Below are positions 9,581 through 17,955 of a stretch of DNA of 64,000 nt, in pieces (position 1 is the stretch's first letter; every line of letters starts with the position of its first letter). A program made the position numbers and the translations under genes. The notes below the pieces were generated by a model. The model was not told the DNA's origin. It saw only the letters and a program-made list of their open reading frames with translations, and ran no database searches. The stretch is from Microcaldota archaeon (GTDB lineage Archaea; Micrarchaeota; Micrarchaeia; Anstonellales; Bilamarchaeaceae), in the NCBI GenBank assembly GCA_023129075.1, contig JAGMCT010000010.1, positions 1 to 64,000 of the forward strand, in the 5' to 3' direction.

Positions 9581-10645
9581 ACTGCTTCTTTTCCCAAGGG
9601 TTATTGCAGTTTCTCCAGAAAACTCAAAGGTTTTTGCGATTCCTTTTTCTATTTTTATGTCCTGTCCTGTTTTGAGCTCTTTTCCTTTTCCCTCAAATAA
9701 ATAGATAACACCTTCATTCCCTTCAGAATCATTTACCAGAACCCTTGTAAAAACATCCGTTATCTTCTTGGTTCTCTGGTATTCAAGGTTTTCTACCTTT
9801 CTTACTATAAGGATATCCGTGGTTACACTTCTCATCCCGCTTTTAAGCTCAAGCAGAGAAGTGATGTTAACCTCTTTAAATCTCCTTTTTGCAAGTTTAA
9901 ATGCAATTGCTATTTCATCCTCTGCATTCTTCAGCATCTTTTTCCTGACCTGCTCCATAATCTTTTCATCTCCTTCAGAAGCCATCATCGTATCATAAGC
10001 AAGCCTGAAGAGTGTATTGCCTGAGGGTCCTTCCTCTTTTTTCTCCTCAAAAACCTCAGCAATTTCTTCTCCGCCTTCCAGTTCAGAAAGCGCCTTCTGC
10101 ACATCAATCTCTCTTTTTCCTACTTCCCCTAATTCTATTTCTTCAATCTCCTCAACTTCCTTTTTCTCACCGACAATATCATCTACATCAGAAAGCGCCT
10201 CAACATAAGATGAGAGAAGCTCCTGCATTTCCCCTGACTTTCCTCTTCTTTCCCTTACCACTTTTAGGTATATCTTTTCTATTGTTGGCATCATCTTTTT
10301 CTTTAAGAATTCTGCTTTTTTTGCCCCGAGTTTCCTTTCAAATATCTTTTCTATAGGTTTGAGGATTTTTGCCCTCCTGCTTTCATCTATTTTCTTTATC
10401 TCTTCCTTGTGGGGTGAGCCGAATATATCTGCAAAACTCATTAGTTCTGGTTCGTTTCTGTTTTCTTTAAGTATTTTTTTTGCGGTTTCCCTGACTTCTT
10501 TATCTTTATCATAAGTTAATTCAATAAGAGCAAACATCGCTCCAGGGTCCTCCAATTTTCCTATTTCCTCAGCAGTTTTTTTCCTTACCTTGGGACTTTC
10601 ATCAAAAGTAAGCGAGATAAGTCTTTGAAGTTCTTTTTTATTCAT
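9563..10645 (-). CDS. HEAT-repeat protein with C-terminal OB-fold-like domain
   Basis: 360 aa; N-terminal HEAT repeats 'SPKVRKKTAEEIGKLEDPGAMFALIELTYDKDKEVRETAKKIL'; C-terminal beta-rich 'ITSLLELKSGMRSVTTDILIVRKVENLEYQR...VFTRVLVNDSEGNEGVIYLFEGKGKELKTGQDIKI' RPA/OB-like. Confidence 0.6.
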   Translation of the reverse strand: MNKKELQRLISLTFDESPKVRKKTAEEIGKLEDPGAMFALIELTYDKDKEVRETAKKILKENRNEPELMSFADIFGSPHKEEIKKIDESRRAKILKPIEKIFERKLGAKKAEFLKKKMMPTIEKIYLKVVRERRGKSGEMQELLSSYVEALSDVDDIVGEKKEVEEIEEIELGEVGKREIDVQKALSELEGGEEIAEVFEEKKEEGPSGNTLFRLAYDTMMASEGDEKIMEQVRKKMLKNAEDEIAIAFKLAKRRFKEVNITSLLELKSGMRSVTTDILIVRKVENLEYQRTKKITDVFTRVLVNDSEGNEGVIYLFEGKGKELKTGQDIKIEKGIAKTFEFSGETAITLGKRSSLYIVL

Positions 10646-11330
10646 CCTTTCCCTCTAATATACCTCTAAAAAGGCATAGCAGGCTTTTTCCCTCCTCATT
10701 TGTAGGCACGGCCCTTCCGAGCACATTCTTGAAGGAGGAGACAACCTTTTCCTTTTTTCTGATGTCTATTTTATCCACTATACTTTTAAATATGTTCTCC
10801 AATGCCTGTTTTTCCGGGTTTCCCATACCAGGGTACTTCCCTGTTTCTCCCCCTTTCTTTGCAAGTTCATAGAGTACTATGGCAACTGCATGAGAAAGGT
10901 TCAGCACCCCATAGCTTTTGGAGGTTCCTATTGTTATGAGCCGGTCGCACAGTTTCAATTCTTCTGAGTTCAGCCCTATTCCTTCTCTTCCGAAGACAAT
11001 TGCGACCTTTTTTCCATTGTATTTCCAGCTTTCCTTTTTGAATTCCTCAAGTTTTTCAACAGTTCTTATTATGTTTCTGTGTCTTTTCCTTACAGCAGTG
11101 GTGCCTATAACTGAGTCCATATCCAAAACCGCATCCTTCAGACTCCCGAATGTTCTGGTTTTCTTCACCACGTCAGCTGCGTGTTTTGCATACATAAGAA
11201 AAGGAAGCCGTGTATCGCATTTTGGGTTTACTATTCTTAGATTCCCCTTACCAAAGTTTTTCATCACCCTGGCAATCATCCCCAGGTTTATCCCGTATTC
11301 CGGTTCAACTACAACAACGAAAATTTTCAT
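10638..11330 (-). CDS. TrmH/SpoU-superfamily RNA 2'-O-methyltransferase (TrmJ-like)
   Basis: 'VVVEPEYGINLGMIARVMKNFG', 'VAIVFGREGIGLNSEELKLCDRLITIGTSKSYGVLNLSHAVAIVLYEL' SPOUT motifs; start chosen at internal Met. Confidence 0.88.
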   Translation of the reverse strand: MKIFVVVVEPEYGINLGMIARVMKNFGKGNLRIVNPKCDTRLPFLMYAKHAADVVKKTRTFGSLKDAVLDMDSVIGTTAVRKRHRNIIRTVEKLEEFKKESWKYNGKKVAIVFGREGIGLNSEELKLCDRLITIGTSKSYGVLNLSHAVAIVLYELAKKGGETGKYPGMGNPEKQALENIFKSIVDKIDIRKKEKVVSSFKNVLGRAVPTNEEGKSLLCLFRGILEGKDE

Positions 11331-11448
11331 ATTATGCACCTTCAAGGAAACTCATTTACCTGTGGATACATGGTTGACGTCTCCCAATAGTTTTTAAACT
11401 TTTACTATTTATATCCCTAAAACTAATAAAACCTTTTCTGTGATAACC

Positions 11449-11976
11449 ATGAATATAGAGGAAATTGAAGCAAGAGTGAAAGAACTTGAAGAAAAGAAAA
11501 CAAAACTCATTAATGATATTAAGAAGAATTATGCCCGTATTAGATATAAGAAGTACGAGGAAAAAGCCCTGCTTCCGCTTCTCAAACAAAGCGAAAATGT
11601 AAAGATTGATCCTCTCAGGAAACAGTTAAGAGTGCTTGAATTTAAGATAGCAACCCAGGCATATACCTCAAAAATAGAAAAAGAGCTTATAAAAGAGGTC
11701 CTGAAGATAGAAGAAAAGCTTGGGAATGTAAGACATATAGAAAAGGCTAGGAGAAAGAAAAGATACATAGATAGGGATATTAGTGAATGCGATGAAGATA
11801 TCAAAAGAATAGAGGAGAAATTGAAGGTTATAAGGACTGAATTAAAGGGCCTTTATCCAAAGGCGAAATCAGCCAGAGAAGGCAAGAAGCACGGAATAAT
11901 ATTTGGAGAAAAGCCCGATACATTCGTTTCCCTGGAAGACATTGTTGTAATAGAGGACAAGACAAAAAAGAAATAA
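11449..11976 (+). CDS. Coiled-coil protein of unknown function
   Basis: About 175 aa, almost entirely charged heptad-like helices ('ARVKELEEKKTKLINDIKKNYARI...'). Confidence 0.6.
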   Translation: MNIEEIEARVKELEEKKTKLINDIKKNYARIRYKKYEEKALLPLLKQSENVKIDPLRKQLRVLEFKIATQAYTSKIEKELIKEVLKIEEKLGNVRHIEKARRKKRYIDRDISECDEDIKRIEEKLKVIRTELKGLYPKAKSAREGKKHGIIFGEKPDTFVSLEDIVVIEDKTKKK

Positions 11977-11980
11977 TTAC

Positions 11981-12355
11981 TTATTCCATCACATTTTCTA
12001 TTATTTTTTTATGGTCAGCTGCTAATTCAGGTAATTCACCTATTTCAAACCAGCCTACCTCTTTTGCATCATCCCCTGCTTTTGGGATCCCCGTATACTC
12101 GCATAGGAAAACAATGGATATTACTTTTCTCGGGTCCCTTCCAGGGTCTGAATAAACCCCTGCCAATTTTTTTATTTTTACATCCAAACCTGTTTCCTCC
12201 TTTGTTTCTCTTATACATGCTTCCTCAGCACTTTCCAAATCCTCTACAAGTCCCCCTGGGAGGGCCCACATATCCTTAAACGGTTCATGCCCTCTTTTTA
12301 TAAGAAGTATCTTGTTTCTCTTGAGTATAATACAGTCTACAGCTATCGGTCTCAT
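11981..12355 (-). CDS. NUDIX hydrolase
   Basis: 124 aa; Nudix box 'GLVEDLESAEEACIRETKEETGL'. Confidence 0.92.
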   Translation of the reverse strand: MRPIAVDCIILKRNKILLIKRGHEPFKDMWALPGGLVEDLESAEEACIRETKEETGLDVKIKKLAGVYSDPGRDPRKVISIVFLCEYTGIPKAGDDAKEVGWFEIGELPELAADHKKIIENVME

Positions 12356-12410
12356 AAGAATCCCTATCTTTCAGGAAACTTTAAATCAATTACTATACAC
12401 CTTTACCAGT

Positions 12411-13736
12411 ATGGATTTGGGAAAAGGACTAAGACAGCTTATCTCCAAGATAACAAAAAAACCTTATATAGATGAGTCAGAGGTAAAACTATTCATAAAG
12501 GACCTGCAGAGAATACTTATATCCTCAGATGTAGAAGTAAAGCTGGTCTTCCAGCTCTCAAAGAATATAGAAAAAAGGGCATTGACTGAGGAAAAAAAAC
12601 AGGGACTTACATTACGCGAGCACCTGCTGAAGGTTGTTTATGATGAGCTTGTTGCCCTGATGGGCGAATCCTATTCTCCAAGGATTGATAAGCACAAGGT
12701 TCTTCTTCTCGGTTTATTCGGCTCTGGAAAAAGCACAACCGCATCCAAACTTGCATATTTTTACAAAAAGAAAGGCCTTTCTGTTCTCCTTGTAGGGGCT
12801 GATGTTGAAAGGCCCGCTGCGCAGGAACAGCTTGAACAGCTGGCATCCCAGATTGAGGTTGAGTATTTCACAATAAAAGGAGAAAAGGACGCCTCAAAAA
12901 TAGTTGATGAAGCCCTTAAAAATTCAAAGGAAAATGTGATAATTGTTGACTCCGCCGGCAGAAGCGCCTTTGATGGAGAACTAAAAGATGAATTAAAAGG
13001 AATATCTGATTCCCTGAAACCTGATGAATCCTTTCTTGTTGTAAGCGGGGACATAGGCCAGGTTGCTGGAAAACAGGCAAAAGAATTCAGTGAAGCCCTC
13101 CCTATTACAGGAGTAGTTGTTACAAAGATGGATGGGAGAGGAAAAGGGGGAGGAGCCCTTAGTGCTGTGGCTGCCACAGGCTCAAAAATCGCATTCATAG
13201 GCACAGGCGAAAAAAAGGATGATTTTGAAATATATAATTCTTCAAAGTTTGTGGAGAGGCTGCTTGGAATTCCTGATATTGAAGGTCTTATGGAGAAGAT
13301 GAAGCATATAGCAGAGAGTGAGAAACTTGAGCAGAAGCAGTTTGAAAAATTCACCATAAAGGCATTCTACCAGCAGATGAAAGCCGCCAAAAAGATGGGC
13401 CCTCTTGATGGTGTTTTTTCAATGATGGGTCTTTCCGATGTTCCTGAAGAGGTTTTGCACCAGGGTGAAACAAAACTCAAGCGGTTTGAAGCAATCATAA
13501 ATTCCATGACCGAAGATGAAAGGGAGAATGCCGAGCTTGTGAAAAAAAGCAAAAGCAGAATAGATAGGATCTCAAAAGGAGCAGGAGTAGCTTCCGAAGA
13601 GGTGCGAGAGTTTCTTTCCCAGTTCTTTAAGATGGAGGGCATGTTCAAGCGCTTTAAGAAAGACAGGGGCTTTAGAAAAAAATTAGAGAAAATGATGGGG
13701 CAGACAGGTATGAATCTCGGCGGTTTTGGAGGTTAG
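12411..13736 (+). CDS. srp54: Signal recognition particle protein SRP54
   Basis: 'GLFGSGKSTTASKLA', 'DSAGR', 'VVTKMDGRGKGGGALSA', 'GTGEKKDDFE', Met-rich M-domain to 'MMGQTGMNLGGFGG'; the longer ORF start at 12312 is likely spurious. Confidence 0.92.
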   Translation: MDLGKGLRQLISKITKKPYIDESEVKLFIKDLQRILISSDVEVKLVFQLSKNIEKRALTEEKKQGLTLREHLLKVVYDELVALMGESYSPRIDKHKVLLLGLFGSGKSTTASKLAYFYKKKGLSVLLVGADVERPAAQEQLEQLASQIEVEYFTIKGEKDASKIVDEALKNSKENVIIVDSAGRSAFDGELKDELKGISDSLKPDESFLVVSGDIGQVAGKQAKEFSEALPITGVVVTKMDGRGKGGGALSAVAATGSKIAFIGTGEKKDDFEIYNSSKFVERLLGIPDIEGLMEKMKHIAESEKLEQKQFEKFTIKAFYQQMKAAKKMGPLDGVFSMMGLSDVPEEVLHQGETKLKRFEAIINSMTEDERENAELVKKSKSRIDRISKGAGVASEEVREFLSQFFKMEGMFKRFKKDRGFRKKLEKMMGQTGMNLGGFGG

Positions 13737-13739
13737 AAT

Positions 13740-14720
13740 ATGAGAAAAATGGAAAACCTTGAGTATTCCTATTTTATAAATGAACTCAGGATTCTTGAAA
13801 ACAGCTTTTTCAAAAAAGCATTTGAACCTTCTCCAGGAATAATCCAACTCAGGTTCAGGGCAGGCGAACTTCTCATTCATTTGGGAACTGCCATGTATTT
13901 TTCAAAACATATAGCATCTGAAAAGGAACCCACCTCTTTTATAATGAAACTCAGGAAGGAATTGGAAAACCGCAAACTGCTTTCGGTTTTCCAGCATAAA
14001 AAGGACCGCATAATAATATTCTCTTTTGGAGAAAAAGAACTCATAGTGGAGATGTTCGGAAACGGAAACTTGATATTAACAGAGAACGGAAAGATACTTG
14101 CAGTGAGGTATCCAAGGGAATGGAAAGGCCGTTCTCTTAAATATAGGGAAGAATACAGGTTCCCTCCCTCCGAGCAGTTTGAGATAACCGAATTAAAGCA
14201 GCACCTCTCAGAAAAACCCGTCGGTGCAATCCTCAAAAATCTGGATATAGGTATGAAATACGTGAAAATCCTTTTAAAGATTGCGGAAATCGCACATTCA
14301 AAAAAAGGAAATCTGCTTACAGATGAAGAATTAAATAAGATACAATTGGCATACAACACTCTTATGGATTCACAGAAGCCAATCCTTGCTGAAGATGATT
14401 ACTCTTTGTACGGAGAAGGAAAGCATTATAGTTCTTTTTCAGAATTGCTTGAGAGGTTCTACCAGCACAATCTAGAACACAAGGAAGAAAAAAAGGAAAA
14501 TCAAGACGAGAAGATTCTTAGACATCAGTTTGACAGGCTAAGTCAGCTGGAGGAGGAAGAAAAGCAGGCAAAGCAAAAGGCAGATTATATCTATTCCAAA
14601 TATATTGAAGTAAGTGAAATATTGGATGCTTACAAAAATGGAAAACTGGATTCAGTAAAGGAAAAATATAAAATAAAATGGAAGAATAAAGAAAAGAAAG
14701 AAATAGAGATAGAACTTTAA
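13740..14720 (+). CDS. NFACT/RqcH-like protein, N-terminal (NFACT-N) plus coiled-coil only
   Basis: 326 aa; 'YFINELR...FFKKAFEPSPGIIQLRF...GNGNLILTENGKILAVRYPREWKGRSLKYREEYRFPP' NFACT-N-like; ends right after a coiled coil. Confidence 0.7.
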   Translation: MRKMENLEYSYFINELRILENSFFKKAFEPSPGIIQLRFRAGELLIHLGTAMYFSKHIASEKEPTSFIMKLRKELENRKLLSVFQHKKDRIIIFSFGEKELIVEMFGNGNLILTENGKILAVRYPREWKGRSLKYREEYRFPPSEQFEITELKQHLSEKPVGAILKNLDIGMKYVKILLKIAEIAHSKKGNLLTDEELNKIQLAYNTLMDSQKPILAEDDYSLYGEGKHYSSFSELLERFYQHNLEHKEEKKENQDEKILRHQFDRLSQLEEEEKQAKQKADYIYSKYIEVSEILDAYKNGKLDSVKEKYKIKWKNKEKKEIEIEL

Positions 14721-15124
14721 GGCTGTTCTTTGTCCAAAAGATAGTACTTCACGATTTCCCTTGCCCTTTCATAACCTTTGCTGACTGTCAGACCAAAAAT
14801 GACATTTTTTCCGTCTTTTGAAACCAGATGCACATTATCCAGATTTATTTCTGCATCAGAAAACATCTTGCTAATCTCAGCAAGGTGTCCTGGTTTATCT
14901 TTGATATTTATAAAAAATGTATCATGTTCACTTACCTTGAAACCATTCTTTTGAAGGACGTTCTTTGTTTTTTCCCTGTTTTTTACAAGAACATTTATAA
15001 CGGCCTTTCCACCGACCGAAGTGGCAGATACGGATTCAATATTTATATTTGATTTTCCAAGAAGATAAGATATATCTGCCAAAAGACCAATTTTATCATC
15101 TGAAATAATTGATACTTCTTTCAT
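14717..15124 (-). CDS. ACT-domain regulatory protein (two ACT repeats)
   Basis: 'MKEVSIISDDKIGLLADISYLLGKSNINIESVSATSVGGKAVINV...FFINIKDKPGHLAEISKMFSDAEINLDNVHLVS'; start at second Met. Confidence 0.85.
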   Translation of the reverse strand: MKEVSIISDDKIGLLADISYLLGKSNINIESVSATSVGGKAVINVLVKNREKTKNVLQKNGFKVSEHDTFFINIKDKPGHLAEISKMFSDAEINLDNVHLVSKDGKNVIFGLTVSKGYERAREIVKYYLLDKEQP

Positions 15125-15140
15125 ACATCCCACCCCCGCT

Positions 15141-15437
15141 TCAAAAGCGATACAATTGTATATATGGCACACTGTTTATATACTGTACAGCCCCTTCGTC
15201 GGCAAGTCCGAGTTCTTTTATGATTCCAACAACCTTCACTCCGACTGCAACCACAGAATCAAATACTTCCAATTCTCCTACAACTTCCGATTTTCGTACT
15301 ACTCTCCCCACGAAAAATCCTTTATGAGCACTCAAATCCATTTCAACCTCCCTTTCCTTTAATATCTTTCCAATTAATTCTTTATCACATATTCCTATTA
15401 TTCTTTTTCCATCCCTTTCGTTTATTTTTATATACAT
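15141..15437 (-). CDS. DUF424-family archaeal protein
   Basis: 98 aa; 'RIIGICDKELIGKILKE...GFFVGRVV...LGLADEGAVQYINSVPYIQ' DUF424-like. Confidence 0.75.
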   Translation of the reverse strand: MYIKINERDGKRIIGICDKELIGKILKEREVEMDLSAHKGFFVGRVVRKSEVVGELEVFDSVVAVGVKVVGIIKELGLADEGAVQYINSVPYIQLYRF

Positions 15438-15488
15438 ATTTCAATAATATCCGCTACCATTTTAAATTATTACATTTATTCTTTTTCC

Positions 15489-16829
15489 ATGGAGTCAAAA
15501 CCAGGAGATAAGGTAAGGATAAAGACAGATAAAGGAACCTATGAAGGCAGACTTATGCCTTCAAAAGAAGGGCATGTGCTCAAGCTGGACACAGGATACA
15601 ATGTCGGATTTAGTGATAAAGTAAAGGTTGAACTCGTAGAAAAGTATATTGCCCCCGAAAAAGAAAATCCTGAAACAGGAGAAGGCGAGATTGTAATAAT
15701 AGGAATGGGCGGAACGATTTCCTCAAAGGTTGACTATAATACCGGGGGCGTCCATCCGCATTTAAGTCCAAAAGACCTACTCAAATTATTTCCCGAACTT
15801 TCTTCCTTTCCTTCTATAAAAACAATTCCTTTATTCTCTATTCTTTCAGAAGATATGAATTATAGGTTCTGGCAGCAGGCTGCTGAAGTAGTCTATAAAG
15901 AGATAAAGAACGGCGCCAAAGGAATAATAATCCTTCATGGAACAGATACCATGTCATATTCTTCTGCAGCACTCTCATTTATGCTCAGGCAGACACCTGT
16001 TCCTGTGGTTTTTGTAGGGGCCCAGAGAAGCTCTGACAGGCCTTCATCTGATTCCCGCCTTAACCTTATGAATGCAGTTTTTACTTCCACCAATAATATT
16101 GCAAATGTTGGTGTGATTATGCATGCAACAACAAATGATGATTATTCATTCTTTCATTTGGGAACAAGAGTAAGAAAGATGCATACCTCGGCCAGGAATG
16201 CATTCAAATCTATTGGGGTTCCCCCCCTTGCAATGGTTGATTACCGCAGAAAGATGTTTGAACAGCTTTCACCTGCAAGAGAAAGAGATATGAAAAGAAA
16301 AACATTATTTGATAAAAGGTTCAACCCAAATGTTGCAATGATTTATATCCACCCAGGAATAAAACCAAAGCTTATAGATTCGCTTTCTTCCTATGATGGG
16401 GTCGTCCTTGTTGGAACCGGATTAGGGCATGCTCCGACAAATCCTAACAAACACCCTTTTGCAACTAGTATCCTTGAAAATCTGAAACAGCTCATCTCAA
16501 GCAACATTCCGGTTATTATGTCATCTCAAACCATAGAAGGAAGACTCAACCTGAATGTTTACAGTGCAGGCAGACTGCTTTCAGAAGCAGGAGTAATAGG
16601 GAGCATGATGGACTGGACCCCTGAAACAGCTTTTATAAAGCTTTCCTGGATTCTCGGCCATGAGAAAAAAATAGATAAGGTAAAGGAAGAGATGCTTACT
16701 CCTCTGGAAGGAGAGATAACAAAGAGAAGTGCAATCCTGTCAACTACCTATCTACAAGTAGATAAGCTTGCTCAACCACACGTGGGAGCAATAGGCTGGT
16801 TGACAGACAGCCCGTTAATAGAGGTATAA
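15489..16829 (+). CDS. gatD: Glu-tRNA(Gln) amidotransferase subunit D
   Basis: 446 aa; 'GDKVRIKTDKGTYEGRLMPS' N-domain, 'IIGMGGTISSKVDYNTGGVHP', 'ILHGTDTMSYSSAALSFM' asparaginase-like motifs; extra C-terminal residues read into the TnpB element. Confidence 0.95.
   Translation: MESKPGDKVRIKTDKGTYEGRLMPSKEGHVLKLDTGYNVGFSDKVKVELVEKYIAPEKENPETGEGEIVIIGMGGTISSKVDYNTGGVHPHLSPKDLLKLFPELSSFPSIKTIPLFSILSEDMNYRFWQQAAEVVYKEIKNGAKGIIILHGTDTMSYSSAALSFMLRQTPVPVVFVGAQRSSDRPSSDSRLNLMNAVFTSTNNIANVGVIMHATTNDDYSFFHLGTRVRKMHTSARNAFKSIGVPPLAMVDYRRKMFEQLSPARERDMKRKTLFDKRFNPNVAMIYIHPGIKPKLIDSLSSYDGVVLVGTGLGHAPTNPNKHPFATSILENLKQLISSNIPVIMSSQTIEGRLNLNVYSAGRLLSEAGVIGSMMDWTPETAFIKLSWILGHEKKIDKVKEEMLTPLEGEITKRSAILSTTYLQVDKLAQPHVGAIGWLTDSPLIEV
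16749..16764. repeat. Perfect palindrome TATCTACAAGTAGATA at the 3' end of the TnpB element
   Basis: 7-bp arms around AA/TT, starting 7 nt past the TnpB stop codon. Confidence 0.75.
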
Positions 16830-17930
16830 CGATGCAGAATATTGAAAGAAGCATTGATGTCGGCGTTGAAGGATGCCTTGCAGGCTTTACATCTGAAAAT
16901 ATCTCCAATTCTCTGTCCTCTCCTGAGACTTCCACAGACAGAACAAGTCTTAGAAGTATTTTTTGCTCTCACATATTCAATAGCAACCCCGTATTCCTCT
17001 CCTTTATATTCAAGGAATTGCTGGAGTTGATGGAAAGCCCAGTTGGAGAAGAGCCAGTTCTGTTTTCTTCTGTGCCTTGCGTATCTTATCCCCTTCAAAT
17101 TTTCCAGGACAATTACTCCATCTTTCCCTGCATCTTCAATCAATCTCTTGCTAATGCAGTGGTTGATATTACGCATAAACCGTTTCTCCTTGCCAGAGAC
17201 CTTCTTAAGGTGTCTTCTGGCAGAGCGAGTGCCTTTGCTCTGCAACCTACTGCGAAGTTTAACATAACGCTGTTTAATCCTGAAAGTTTCTTTGCCATCA
17301 ACAAGCCAGTTCTCACTTGTGGCAATCAAATTGTTTATTCCCCTGTCAACCCCTATGATGTTTCCTGTTTTATTGGAAGGAGTGAAGTTCCTTTCAATAG
17401 AAATCATAAGCCTGAGTTTTCTGTCTTTGCAGAGAACAAGGTTGCTTTCTTTAATATCCCAGTCAACATATTTTTGAAAATACTTAGGAACTTTAAGGTT
17501 TACCTTCAATCTTCCATTAAGGGTAAGAAGGTTTGCTCTGCTCTCTTTAAAGAAAATGTTACTACTCCTCTTATCATAATGGATACAGGTCCCCTTAAAT
17601 TTAGGTCTTTTTCCTTTATCCTGAACAGCACGTTTAACAGAGACGCAAGCATATTTATTGGCAATTATTGCAAGTTGTGCAGGGAGCTTGAATTTCTTCC
17701 TAACATTGTGATAAACAAACTTATGCATACGAAAGCAATTGCTATCCTTATGCTCATAGCAACTTTCAACAATTTCATTCTGAGCTTGAGACATATTATC
17801 CATTGCTTTGAGCAGAACATCTCTCTGTTCTGCTGTTTCGTCGAGAACTGTTTGTATAGTTTTCAACATAGTAATAGATGTGAAAGGGAACTACTTAAAC
17901 CTTCCCCCCAATTCCTCCCACCTACAAGTA
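16752..17930 (-). mobile_element. Orphan IS200/IS605-type TnpB element (no TnpA) bounded by direct repeat CTACAAGTA
   Basis: CTACAAGTA at 16752-16760 and 17922-17930 brackets the TnpB gene; terminal palindrome at the 3' end. Confidence 0.65.
16772..17869 (-). CDS. tnpB: TnpB RNA-guided nuclease / IS605 OrfB transposase
   Basis: 365 aa; RuvC-I 'GVDRGINNLIA', RuvC-II 'VLENLKGIR', zinc finger 'CSVCG...CKAC', RuvC-III 'NADINASFNI'. Confidence 0.93.
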   Translation of the reverse strand: MLKTIQTVLDETAEQRDVLLKAMDNMSQAQNEIVESCYEHKDSNCFRMHKFVYHNVRKKFKLPAQLAIIANKYACVSVKRAVQDKGKRPKFKGTCIHYDKRSSNIFFKESRANLLTLNGRLKVNLKVPKYFQKYVDWDIKESNLVLCKDRKLRLMISIERNFTPSNKTGNIIGVDRGINNLIATSENWLVDGKETFRIKQRYVKLRSRLQSKGTRSARRHLKKVSGKEKRFMRNINHCISKRLIEDAGKDGVIVLENLKGIRYARHRRKQNWLFSNWAFHQLQQFLEYKGEEYGVAIEYVRAKNTSKTCSVCGSLRRGQRIGDIFRCKACKASFNADINASFNILHRYTSINGLSVNQPIAPTCG

Positions 17931-17955
17931 AATGGGTCTCCTTGGAGGTGCTTAT

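Noticed and set aside
12312-12410. Upstream extension of the SRP54 ORF (MFLLSIIQSTAIGLIRIPIF...)
   Set aside because: Overlaps the divergent NUDIX gene; conserved SRP54 N-terminus starts at MDLGKGLRQLI (12411).
17932-17955. Upstream ATG for gatE (MGLLGGAY)
   Set aside because: An SD-like GGAGGTG is positioned for the ATG at 17956, and that start matches the conserved GatE N-terminus better.
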